From positions 1 through 24,621 of the forward strand of contig NZ_LSJI01000214.1 in assembly GCF_001557235.1 (NCBI RefSeq): a DNA stretch of 24,621 nt, given 5' to 3'. Origin of the DNA: Phenylobacterium sp. CCH9-H3. Its GTDB lineage: Bacteria; Pseudomonadota; Alphaproteobacteria; Caulobacterales; Caulobacteraceae. Made by a program: the position numbers and the translations under genes. Under the pieces are notes generated by a model. The model saw only the letters and a program-made list of their open reading frames with translations. It was not told where the DNA came from and ran no database searches. Below are positions 1 through 5,902 of the stretch, piece after piece; position 1 is the first letter of the stretch; every line of letters begins with the position of its first letter.

Positions 1-545
1 AGCCCCGGATCGGCGGTGAGTTCCGCCTGCCGCCTTAGCCGTTCGAGCGCGTGATGGTGCCATTCGCCGAGGTTCGCGATCCTTGGGGCCAGACCCTTCG
101 GGTGCAGCGACAGGCGCATGACGTTCGGGCGGGGGCCCAGCAGGTCAGGGTCGACGCCTTCCAGGAGCGGCGCGACCGCGCTGTTGGCGGCGACGAGGTT
201 CCATCGCAGATCGACGACAAGGGCGGGGTAGGGTTCGTGCGCCTTCAGGATGACGTCCACGGCGCGTCGAGCGGCGGCGAGCTCCGGCGCCTCCAGGCTA
301 CGCTCCGGAAAAACCGGTGCAAAGCCGGCCGCCACGAGGATCACGTTGCGCTCCCGCAGCGGAATCTCCAGCTGGTCCGACAGGTGCAGGAGCATCTCGC
401 GGCTGGGCTGGGCCCGCCCGGTTTCCAGGAAGCTCAGGTGGCGCGTGGAGATCTCTGCCTCGAGCGCCAGGTCGAGTTGGCTCATCCGCCGTCGGGTGCG
501 CCAGTCGCGCAGATGCTCGCCGACGGGTTTGTGGTGGCTGATCAT
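1..545 (-). CDS. XRE-family transcriptional regulator with MmyB-like ligand-binding domain (partial, C-terminus off the left edge)
   Basis: The reverse strand reads continuously from an ATG at 545 to the window edge. The first ~70 residues are a helix-turn-helix of the MmyB subgroup: LRDWRTRRRMSQLDLALEAE, then STRHLSFLETGRAQPSRE. After it comes the start of the MmyB-like domain (VILKAHEPYPALVVDLRWN, then AANSAVAPLLEGV), which in this family resembles a PAS sensor and is thought to bind a small ligand. The frame is open up to a TAG at 635. An in-frame ATG at 581 has GGAGG only 2 nt upstream, so it is an alternative start adding 12 residues. I prefer 545 because family members usually begin just before the LRDWR motif. 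A 22-codon ORF (610-542) ends in an ATGA overlap with the 545 start, which could couple translation or be chance. The gene lies ~90 nt after the ACT pair on the same strand. Its targets cannot be inferred. Confidence 0.88.
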   Translation of the reverse strand, partial: MISHHKPVGEHLRDWRTRRRMSQLDLALEAEISTRHLSFLETGRAQPSREMLLHLSDQLEIPLRERNVILVAAGFAPVFPERSLEAPELAAARRAVDVILKAHEPYPALVVDLRWNLVAANSAVAPLLEGVDPDLLGPRPNVMRLSLHPKGLAPRIANLGEWHHHALERLRRQAELTADPG

Positions 546-632
546 GGGAGCGAACTTACCCGGCGCTGTACGCGGGTCCATGACCTCCGAGGTAATGCCG
601 TTGGCCGCATGCAGGCGGATCGGGGCCACCTC

Positions 633-896
633 CTATCTCCAGCCACAGGCCACCGAGCGCACCCCGGCCAGGGCCTGGAGCCGCGCGTGCAGGTGTTCGG
701 CGCGGTGGGACGGCAGGCCGTCGGTCTCGATCTCCAGGCGGGCCAGTTGGCCCTCGGTCCTGAGATCCAGGCGCGTGACGGCGGCCCCCTGCACCGGGAA
801 CGGCGACAGCGCGCGCAGGAGCAGGTCCCCGCCGGCCGCCATCTCCAGAACGAAGACCCAGCGACGCTCTGGCGGCTCTCGTTTCTCCCCGCTCAC
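633..896 (-). CDS. ACT-domain small protein, IlvM/acetolactate synthase small-subunit-like (second of tandem pair)
   Basis: This is an 87-residue protein whose whole length fits one ACT fold (beta-alpha-beta-beta-alpha-beta): RRWVFVLEMA as the first strand, a helix around DLLLRALSPF, two strands through VTRLDLRTEGQLARLEIET, then a helix and a last strand ending RSVACGWR. Its length and layout resemble E. coli IlvM (87 aa), the regulatory subunit of acetolactate synthase II. The start is a GTG at 896 that overlaps the stop of the preceding ACT gene by four bases (GTGA), so translation is probably coupled. The assignment rests on fold pattern and length only. No catalytic IlvB/G gene is visible in the window, so the partner protein is unknown. 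It could be an ACT regulator of some other amino-acid enzyme. Confidence 0.72.
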   Translation of the reverse strand: MSGEKREPPERRWVFVLEMAAGGDLLLRALSPFPVQGAAVTRLDLRTEGQLARLEIETDGLPSHRAEHLHARLQALAGVRSVACGWR

Positions 897-1165
897 GAGC
901 GGCCCCGCAGGTGCTCGAGGCGCAGGGATTGCACCCCCACATGACCGGCAAGGCGATCGGCGAGGGACTGCGCGGCCGAAGCGCTGAGACCGCGCAGGGT
1001 CAAGGTGGCCTCGACGATCCGCCCCACGGGCTTCAGGCGCAGGGCCGCGAGTTCGCCCGTCGTGCGGCCCAAGGCGTCGTCGATGGCGGCCAGGGCGGCG
1101 TGGGGATGGGGCGTGGCGAATACGAAGACCTGCAGCGCCTCCGGGGCGGGTTCAGCCAGCGACAT
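893..1165 (-). CDS. ACT-domain small protein, acetolactate synthase small-subunit-like (first of tandem pair)
   Basis: This is a 90-residue protein with an ACT-like pattern: strand LQVFVFATP, helix HAALAAIDDALGR, strands LAALRLKPVGRI and VEATLTLRG, helix SASAAQSLADRLAG, and final strand VGVQSLRLE. ACT domains of this size act as amino-acid-sensing regulatory subunits, for example in branched-chain amino-acid synthesis. The ATG at 1165 has a good Shine-Dalgarno, GGAGG about 7 nt upstream, inside a 28-codon ORF that overlaps the start. The gene sits downstream of a terminator/leader-peptide arrangement with tandem Ile codons (1277-1468), which supports a role tied to isoleucine or branched-chain amino acids. 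It overlaps the second ACT gene by four bases. The role is inferred from fold and attenuator; no specific enzyme partner can be named. Confidence 0.75.
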   Translation of the reverse strand: MSLAEPAPEALQVFVFATPHPHAALAAIDDALGRTTGELAALRLKPVGRIVEATLTLRGLSASAAQSLADRLAGHVGVQSLRLEHLRGRS

Positions 1166-1238
1166 GGACGCGCCTCCAGCTGGAGCGGTCGCTGGTGCGG
1201 ATCATGGGCTTGGCGATGGCGATCGGGCGGAAGGTCAT
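1152..1238 (-). CDS. candidate 28-residue ORF overlapping the first ACT gene
   Basis: ATG at 1238 is preceded by AAAAGGA at about 8 nt, a reasonable ribosome binding site, and the frame runs 28 codons to a TGA at 1154. It begins MTFRPIAIAKPMIR and overlaps the ACT gene start by 14 nt. It lies after the attenuator terminator, so it would be translated only on read-through transcripts and might couple ribosomes onto the ACT gene. I recognise no family. It may be a small coupling peptide, a remnant of a lost gene, or a chance ORF. Confidence 0.35.
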   Translation of the reverse strand: MTFRPIAIAKPMIRTSDRSSWRRVHVAG

Positions 1239-1276
1239 GGCGGTGTCCTTTTCGGGTTGGGGGACGGCCGCATACG

Positions 1277-1304
1277 AAAAAGCCCCGCGGCCTGGGGCGC
1301 GGGG
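1277..1304 (-). terminator. intrinsic terminator of the ACT-pair attenuator
   Basis: On the minus strand a CCCCGCG / CGCGGGG stem (plus coordinates 1298-1304 and 1283-1289) with an 8-nt loop is followed directly by C and five T residues. It lies between the leader peptide stop (1337) and the ACT genes (start 1165), so it can stop transcription before the structural genes. Confidence 0.8.
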
Positions 1305-1361
1305 CGGTCGATCTTCTGAAGATCGTGGCGTCGCCTCTAGGACGTGCGCCGGCGCCCCGCG
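1298..1361 (-). promoter_or_regulatory. antiterminator pairing of the attenuator
   Basis: A 9-nt block in the leader peptide coding region (plus 1353-1361, CGCCCCGCG) is perfectly complementary to 1298-1306 (CGCGGGGCG), which contains the 5' arm of the terminator. The two pairings exclude each other. A ribosome stalled on the Ile codons ATT ATC (1375-1370) would leave the upstream block free to form the antiterminator. A ribosome reaching the stop at 1337-1339 would cover it and allow termination. A 17-nt palindrome (CGATCTTC, T, GAAGATCG; 1309-1325) lies between the arms and could be a pause hairpin. Confidence 0.6.
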
Positions 1362-1468
1362 TGGCGGGTGATAATCATCGACATTTTGATCATCGCAGGC
1401 GCGCGAACGCCGCCGCTGGCCGGGCGGCCGGCAGGCGTCGGTGCGGTGATGGGCGTGGTCGGGCTCAT
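1337..1468 (-). CDS. candidate attenuator leader peptide (Thr- and Ile-containing)
   Basis: This is a 43-codon ORF starting at ATG 1468, with AGGAG 11 nt upstream, and ending TAG at 1337. It starts MSPTTPITAPTP and near its end has MIKMSMIITRHAG, with three Ile codons (one ATC, then tandem ATT ATC) within eight codons, shortly before the antiterminator arm. A shorter version from ATG 1393 (18 codons) is possible but has no visible ribosome binding site. In classical amino-acid biosynthetic attenuation the control codons in such peptides match the pathway product, here isoleucine, perhaps with threonine. The peptide itself is expected to have no function after translation. Confidence 0.55.
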   Translation of the reverse strand: MSPTTPITAPTPAGRPASGGVRAPAMIKMSMIITRHAGRRRTS

Positions 1469-1518
1469 GGCCGGGACAACTCCTGCCCGCGCTGGATAGC
1501 CGATCGGCGGGAAAAGCG

Positions 1519-1548
1519 AAAGGCCGCCCCATCGCTGGGACGGCCTTT
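1519..1548 (-). terminator. intrinsic terminator between the small ORF and the attenuator leader
   Basis: The inverted repeat AAAGGCCG...CGGCCTTT has an inner CCC/GGG extension and a 7-8 nt loop. On the minus strand it is followed by a T-rich run (TTTCGCTTTTCC). It would end the patatin/small-ORF transcript and isolate the attenuator unit, which then needs its own promoter in the short stretch before 1468. I see no convincing promoter there. The arms also end in TTT on the plus strand, so some bidirectional activity is possible. Confidence 0.7.
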
Positions 1549-1589
1549 CCATAGTCGGACCGCTTAGCGGTTGCGCGACCTTGCCTAGG

Positions 1590-1658
1590 CTAGGCGCGGA
1601 CCCCGTTCACGGAGGTCCAGGTCGTGAGCTCCGCACCGCGGATGAAACTATGAGACAC
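1590..1658 (-). CDS. candidate 22-residue small protein with an extreme Shine-Dalgarno
   Basis: A GTG at 1658 opens 22 codons (MSHSFIRGAELTTW..., ending NGVRA) and closes at TAG 1592-1590. The ribosome binding site immediately upstream is complementary over 17 nt to the 16S rRNA 3' end, with GGAGG at normal spacing from the GTG. The ORF is followed by a terminator at 1519-1548. I recognise no family. It has one Trp and three Thr codons, and no transmembrane or signal segment. It could be a small protein, a leader/regulatory peptide, or a by-product of a plus-strand RNA element. It may be co-transcribed with the patatin gene ending 70 nt upstream. Confidence 0.45.
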   Translation of the reverse strand: MSHSFIRGAELTTWTSVNGVRA

Positions 1659-1675
1659 TGGATCACCTCCTTTCT
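1659..1675 (-). promoter_or_regulatory. 17-nt perfect anti-SD complement (super Shine-Dalgarno)
   Basis: The plus strand here reads TGGATCACCTCCTTTCT, identical to the conserved 3' terminus of alphaproteobacterial 16S rRNA. The minus-strand RNA is therefore a full-length Shine-Dalgarno far longer than the usual 4-6 nt. The bases upstream on the plus strand do not match 16S, so this is not an rRNA fragment. Confidence 0.7.
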
Positions 1676-1678
1676 GAA

Positions 1679-1725
1679 GTTGGACAGACGCCCGAATATG
1701 GGGGGCGTTTTTCGAGTCTGCCAAC
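1679..1725. terminator. hairpin with plus-strand terminator features
   Basis: An inner stem ACGCCC / GGGCGT (1688-1693, 1703-1708) is followed on the plus strand by TTTTT (1708-1712), a plausible intrinsic terminator for plus-strand RNA. Outer complementary blocks (GTTGG at 1679-1683 with CCAAC at 1721-1725, plus CAG/CTG) make a longer hairpin. On the minus strand this structure sits between the patatin stop (1729) and the extreme Shine-Dalgarno. Confidence 0.5.
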
Positions 1726-1728
1726 GGT

Positions 1729-3537
1729 TCATTCCGCCGCAGCGGTGGTCGAGGCCATGAAAGGCGTCATCACGGCGCCGGCCGCCGCCTGTTCGCGCAG
1801 GGATTGTCGGCGGCGAAGGTGAGGCACCGGCCGGGACGCCTTGTCGAGGGCGGCGAGGGTCGCGCGGTAGCCGGCCTCCACGGCCTCGTCGTAGGCGCGC
1901 CAGTCGCGGATTTCGATGCCGGACACGTCGGGCTGGATGAGGACGTCGGTGGCCTCGCGCGCGGCGGCCAGGTCCCGGCCGGTGGAGACCGTCGCGGTCC
2001 GCATCAGCAGCGACACGATGGGCGGGCCCAGCCGCCACTGGCCGGAGCGGATCCAGCGCCACACCGACGACGGGCGGGCGACGTCCTTGGCGGTGATGCT
2101 GCGGGCCGTCGTCACGTCCACCCCCACGATGGGGCCAAGGTGCGCCGCGCGCATGATGTCGGCCGGGAAGTTCTTCATCACCGCCCCGTCCACCAGCACG
2201 TTGGGGCCATCGGTAGCGGGTGGCATGACGCCGGGCAGGGCGATGGAGGCCCGCAGCGCGTGGCGCAACATCCCGCGCCGGTGGAGCTGATAGGCGCCCG
2301 TCGTCAGGTTCGACGACAGGCAGAAGAACGGCAGCCAGAGGTCGGCGATCTGGGTGTCGCCGAAATGCTGGGCAAGCCGGTCGCTCACCTTCAGCCCGTG
2401 GGTCATGGCGAGCAGGGGCAGGGCGATGTCGTCCAGCGGACTGGTGTCTACGAACGCCTCGTGCAGGCGGGCGTCCATCTCGGCCTCGCCCCACCCCATC
2501 GCGACGCCCGCCCCGACGATGGCGCCCATGGAGGAGCCGCCGACGAAGTCGATGGGCACCTTCCGCTCGCGCAGCGCCTTGATCGCGCCGACATGGGCGT
2601 AGGCGCGCGCGCCGCCGCCCGAGAGGACCAGTCCCACCGACTGGCCCGTCAGCACGCGCGCCATGCGCTGGAAGTCCGGCGCGGCGCCCCGCCGCAGGTG
2701 GAAGATTCGCGTGGCGCCAGTGGCGTCCAGCCAGGCCTCGGACCCGTGCGGACGGACCGCGTCGGCCGGCTGCATCAGGATCAGGTCGACAAGACCCTGC
2801 TCGTGCAGGGTCGCCGCGCTTGGCAGGCGGTCATGGGCTTCGGCCGTCCGGTCCCCCCGGCCCACCCGGAACAACCGGTCGACCTGCCGCGGCACGAAGG
2901 GCGCCCAGGCCGTTTCGTCGCGTTCGGCGACATAGAGGACGAAATCGTGGACCCGCTCGACCTCGGAGAACCATTCCGTGGGCGCGCTGGCGGCCTCCGA
3001 GCCGACGGTGGTCACGGCATAGCCCAGGGCCGCGATCTCCCGTTCCAGGCGCTCCACGATCGGTCGCAGCGGACCGGGGCGGCCGGCGGGCACGAACCCG
3101 AACACCGAGGGCTCGCCCACCGGGCCGCGCCGCGCCGTCTGCCGGCTGCGCAGGATCATCAGCCGCGCCAGCTCGGTCATCACCGCGCCATCGGCGTCGC
3201 ACGCCTCGAAGAACGCGTCCTTGGGTACCGCGAAGATCTCGGAGTCGCGCAGGGCGTAGACGTCGGCGGAGTGCGGGATGCCGGCGATCAACGCCATCTC
3301 GCCCGCGGGCTCGCCGGGGCGGATGATCCCCAGGAACTGGGACTCCTGCCCTTCCTCACGCCGGAACGCGCCGAGCCGCCCCGTGCGCACGACGTAGAGC
3401 TGGTCCGAAGGATCGCCCTGGCCGAACAGCTTCGATCCCCCCGGCAGCGAGAACCATATGGTCTCGCTCCGCGCCCGCGGCTGGCGGAACAGCCGCGCGA
3501 GGGCCGAATCGACCGGTATTTCGGGTAGGGGACCCAC
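1729..3537 (-). CDS. cyclic nucleotide-binding domain / patatin-like phospholipase (NTE family)
   Basis: The 602-residue protein has a cNMP-binding domain at about 15-130 (LFGQGDPSDQLYVVRTGRLG, RPGEPAGEMALIAG), a middle NTE-type linker (about 150-300), and a patatin hydrolase domain from about 300. The patatin domain shows the oxyanion loop SGGGARAYAHVG, the nucleophile elbow GSSMG (Ser336) and the catalytic Asp450 in DGA, so the Ser-Asp dyad is intact. Family members hydrolyse lysophospholipids or other acyl esters. The cNMP domain suggests ligand control or membrane association, though in NTE relatives it often does not bind nucleotide. No transmembrane segment is evident. The start is a GTG with no clear ribosome binding site, so the N-terminus is uncertain. 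It is divergent from the crotonase gene. Confidence 0.92.
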   Translation of the reverse strand: MGPLPEIPVDSALARLFRQPRARSETIWFSLPGGSKLFGQGDPSDQLYVVRTGRLGAFRREEGQESQFLGIIRPGEPAGEMALIAGIPHSADVYALRDSEIFAVPKDAFFEACDADGAVMTELARLMILRSRQTARRGPVGEPSVFGFVPAGRPGPLRPIVERLEREIAALGYAVTTVGSEAASAPTEWFSEVERVHDFVLYVAERDETAWAPFVPRQVDRLFRVGRGDRTAEAHDRLPSAATLHEQGLVDLILMQPADAVRPHGSEAWLDATGATRIFHLRRGAAPDFQRMARVLTGQSVGLVLSGGGARAYAHVGAIKALRERKVPIDFVGGSSMGAIVGAGVAMGWGEAEMDARLHEAFVDTSPLDDIALPLLAMTHGLKVSDRLAQHFGDTQIADLWLPFFCLSSNLTTGAYQLHRRGMLRHALRASIALPGVMPPATDGPNVLVDGAVMKNFPADIMRAAHLGPIVGVDVTTARSITAKDVARPSSVWRWIRSGQWRLGPPIVSLLMRTATVSTGRDLAAAREATDVLIQPDVSGIEIRDWRAYDEAVEAGYRATLAALDKASRPVPHLRRRQSLREQAAAGAVMTPFMASTTAAAE

Positions 3538-3608
3538 GACGCGCGAAGGGTAGCGCCCCCGAACCGCCAGGGCTATGGCTGCGCCTCGCGCCCGAAGGAG
3601 TCTGCCGC

Positions 3609-4448
3609 ATGACCAATGAGATCGCTCACCCGCTGGTGGAGTTTCCGGACGTTAGCGCCACGACGGAGCTGGTGCACATCTCGGCCACCCAATCGGGCGC
3701 CGTCACGGTGACGATGAACCGTCCCGCGAAGAAGAACGCGTTCGAGGAGGGCCTGATCTCCGCCCTGTCCGAAGCGTTCGACACCTTGGCCGGCGCCGAG
3801 GGCGTCCGCGTGGTCTTCGTGCGCGGGGCAGGCGGGACGTTCTCGGCGGGCGCCGACCTGGACTGGATGCGGGCCGCCATCGACCGGACGGAGGCCGACA
3901 ACCGGGCCGACGCCATGGAACTGGCCAAGATGCTCAAGAAGCTCCGGGACCTGCCGGCCCTGACGGTGGCCCTGGTCGAGGGCGCGGCCTTCGGCGGCGG
4001 CGCCGGCCTCGCGGCCGCCTGCGACATGGCTGTCGCGACGGCGGACGCCAGGTTCAGCTTTTCCGAGGTGAAGCTCGGGCTGGTTCCCGCGACCATCAGC
4101 CCCTACGTCGTCGAAGCCGTCGGGCCCCGAGCCGCGCGAGCCCTCTTCGCCACGGCCCAGGTGTTCGACGCCGCCTATGCCGAGAAGATCGGATTGGTGA
4201 CGCAGACCGTCGCCGACGTGACGGCTCTGCGTGCGGCGGCCCATGCGGTCGCGGCGGGGATGGTCGCCTGCGCGCCGGGCGCGGTCGAGGCCTCCAAACG
4301 GCTCGTCGACGACGTGGCGGGCCGGGTCATCGACCGCGACCTCATGGAGCTGACCGCGCACCGCATCGCCGCCGCCCGCGTTGGCGACGAGGGCCAGGAG
4401 GGCGTCCGCGCGTTCCTCGAGCGGCGCAAGGCTCTCTGGGCGGAGTAG
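3609..4448 (+). CDS. enoyl-CoA hydratase/isomerase (crotonase family), methylglutaconyl-CoA hydratase-like
   Basis: The protein has 279 residues. Family marks are MNRPAKKNAF near 36-45, the first oxyanion-hole loop FSAGADLDWM (78-87), the second at EGAAFGGGAGL (124-134), and FSEVKLGLVPATISPYV (151-167). Glu124 and Glu153 sit where acid/base glutamates occur in the hydratases. The GADLDWM segment and the PATISPYV stretch resemble 3-methylglutaconyl-CoA hydratases of leucine catabolism (LiuC-like). However, no other leucine-degradation gene is present here, so substrate is tentative. The start follows GAAGGAG at 8 nt. The N-terminus is about 15 residues longer than the typical crotonase. DUF1489 follows after 42 nt. 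Confidence 0.93.
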   Translation: MTNEIAHPLVEFPDVSATTELVHISATQSGAVTVTMNRPAKKNAFEEGLISALSEAFDTLAGAEGVRVVFVRGAGGTFSAGADLDWMRAAIDRTEADNRADAMELAKMLKKLRDLPALTVALVEGAAFGGGAGLAAACDMAVATADARFSFSEVKLGLVPATISPYVVEAVGPRAARALFATAQVFDAAYAEKIGLVTQTVADVTALRAAAHAVAAGMVACAPGAVEASKRLVDDVAGRVIDRDLMELTAHRIAAARVGDEGQEGVRAFLERRKALWAE

Positions 4449-4490
4449 CCGCACTTCCCAACCGTCGAGCCGGGGCCTAATCCAACCCCG

Positions 4491-4901
4491 ATGGCTCTGC
4501 ACATGATCAAGCTGGTGGTGGGCGCCGCCACCATCGAGGACCTGCTGGAATGGCGCGCCGCCCACGCCGGGCCGGGCGAGCCCTGGATCCTGCGCACTCG
4601 CATGACGCCCAAGCGCGGCGCCGAGATGATCGACGGAGGCTCGATCTACCGTGTGTTCAAGGGCGTGATCCTCTGCCGCCAGCGGATCCTGGGCGTGAAC
4701 ACTGTGGGCGAGGGCGTCACCGCCCGTTGCGAGATAACCCTGGACGAGCAGATCGTGCGCGTGGCGCCCACGCCGCGGCGCGCCTTCCAGGGCTGGCGCT
4801 ACCTGGAAGCCCGCGATGCGCCCCCGGACCTCGATGCCGAAGGGTTCGGAGAGGCGCCGGACGAACTGGCCCGCCAGCTCCGTGAGATCGGCGCCTGGTA
4901 G
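4491..4901 (+). CDS. DUF1489 family protein
   Basis: The protein has 136 residues. It begins MALHMIKLVVGAATIEDL and carries RTRMTPKRGAEMIDGGSIY, then FKGVILCRQRILG, and near the end RRAFQGWRYL. These are the conserved blocks I associate with DUF1489, a small cytoplasmic family found mainly in alphaproteobacteria with no established function. The first ATG of the frame matches the family start. No strong ribosome binding site is visible. It lies downstream of the crotonase gene and ends 5 nt from the panC stop, which faces it. Confidence 0.9.
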   Translation: MALHMIKLVVGAATIEDLLEWRAAHAGPGEPWILRTRMTPKRGAEMIDGGSIYRVFKGVILCRQRILGVNTVGEGVTARCEITLDEQIVRVAPTPRRAFQGWRYLEARDAPPDLDAEGFGEAPDELARQLREIGAW

Positions 4902-4906
4902 GGCGG

Positions 4907-5758
4907 TCAGTCCCCGAGGTTGTCGATCAGGCGGGTGCGGCCCAGGTGCGCGGCCCCCAGCACGCGGACGGGCCCTGAGGCAGGGCCTGGGCCCAGGCGC
5001 TCCAGGGTTTCCGGAACGCGCGCCTCTACGTAATCGACCTTACCGAAACCTGCGGCCAGCAGGGCGGCGACCGCAGCCTCTTCCGCGGCGGCGACCGCCT
5101 CGCCGGCGCGCACCTTGGAGAGCGCCTCGCGCAGCACGGCGTTCAGGCGCGCCGCCACCGGCCTTTCGGCCTCGCTCAGGTAGGCGTTGCGCGATGACAG
5201 GGCCAGGCCGTCGTCCGCCCGGACGGTCGGCCCGCCGACGATCTCCACGGGCAGGTCCAGGTCGCGCACCAGCCGGCGGATCACGGTGAGCTGCTGGAAA
5301 TCCTTCTCGCCGAACACCGCCACGTCCGGGGCGCACTGGTTCAGGAGTTTGGTGACCACCGTGGCCACGCCGGCGAAATGTCCCGGCCGGGCCTGGCCGT
5401 CCAGGGGTTCCGAAACGCCGGCCACCGTGACGGTCGTCGAAGCGCCGGGCGGGTACATCTCCGCGACCGACGGCGCGTACAGCAGATGGCAGCCCGCGGT
5501 CTCCAGAAGGCCGGCGTCCCGGGCCTCGTCGCGCGGATAGGCGTCGAAGTCCTCGTTCGGCCCGAACTGGGTCGGATTGACGAAGACGCTGGCCACCACG
5601 CGGTCGGCGCGGGTCCGCGCAAGTCGGACGAGAGACAGATGCCCCTCGTGCAAGGCGCCCATCGTGGGCACGAATCCGACGCGCAGGCCCGCCTGGCGCC
5701 AGGCGGCGACCCGGGCGCGGAGATCGGCGACGGTTCGGACGATCGGGAGTTCTGGCAT
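4907..5758 (-). CDS. panC: pantothenate synthetase
   Basis: The protein has 283 residues, normal for PanC, which condenses pantoate with beta-alanine using ATP in the last step of pantothenate (vitamin B5, CoA) synthesis in the cytoplasm. The HIGH-type nucleotide-binding motif is PTMGALHEGHL (31-41). NPTQFGPNEDF (61-71) and FGEKDFQQL (149-157) contribute to substrate and ATP binding, and LALSSRNAYLS (185-195) is the KMSKS-like loop. All key blocks are intact. Usual partners panB and panD are not in the window. The ATG at 5758 has only a weak ribosome binding site. It is divergent from mipZ across a 144-nt gap. Confidence 0.98.
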   Translation of the reverse strand: MPELPIVRTVADLRARVAAWRQAGLRVGFVPTMGALHEGHLSLVRLARTRADRVVASVFVNPTQFGPNEDFDAYPRDEARDAGLLETAGCHLLYAPSVAEMYPPGASTTVTVAGVSEPLDGQARPGHFAGVATVVTKLLNQCAPDVAVFGEKDFQQLTVIRRLVRDLDLPVEIVGGPTVRADDGLALSSRNAYLSEAERPVAARLNAVLREALSKVRAGEAVAAAEEAAVAALLAAGFGKVDYVEARVPETLERLGPGPASGPVRVLGAAHLGRTRLIDNLGD

Positions 5759-5864
5759 CGGCGCGGCTTATGGTGCGGGGCGGCGGGCAAGTCCATCCAC
5801 AGCCGCGCGACCATACGCACGTTGACGCTGCGGCGCGGGTCGCGCTCACCTGCTATTCGTTAAT

Positions 5865-5869
5865 GAGTC
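5865..5869. promoter_or_regulatory. GANTC (CcrM) site upstream of mipZ
   Basis: GAGTC lies 33 nt before the mipZ ATG, just after GCTATTCGTTAAT. In Caulobacter crescentus, mipZ transcription is activated by CcrM methylation of GANTC and by GcrA. A GANTC at this position is consistent with the same cell-cycle control here. Promoter hexamers with standard spacing are not obvious. Confidence 0.5.
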
Positions 5870-5902
5870 GGCCTGCTCGGCCGTCTGGGGGAGCTGAAGG
5901 TC

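Noticed and set aside
1659..1675. Fragment of a 16S rRNA gene
   Set aside because: Only the last 17 nt match the rRNA end; the flanking bases do not resemble 16S or its spacer.
1607..2494. Minus-strand frame within the patatin gene (295 codons)
   Set aside because: Its product is low-complexity Arg/Pro-rich and it lies in another frame of a clearly coding patatin gene.
51..3528. Long plus-strand frames opposite the ACT, leader and patatin genes
   Set aside because: They mirror minus-strand genes in high-GC DNA, with Arg/Gly/Pro-rich products and no domain patterns.
3573..4565. Long minus-strand frame opposite the crotonase gene
   Set aside because: His/Gly/Arg-rich composition and full overlap with a motif-bearing gene.
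5822..5859. Sigma-73 type promoter TTGACG with GCTATTCG before mipZ
   Set aside because: The spacing (about 23 nt) is too long for the Caulobacter consensus, so I do not call it.
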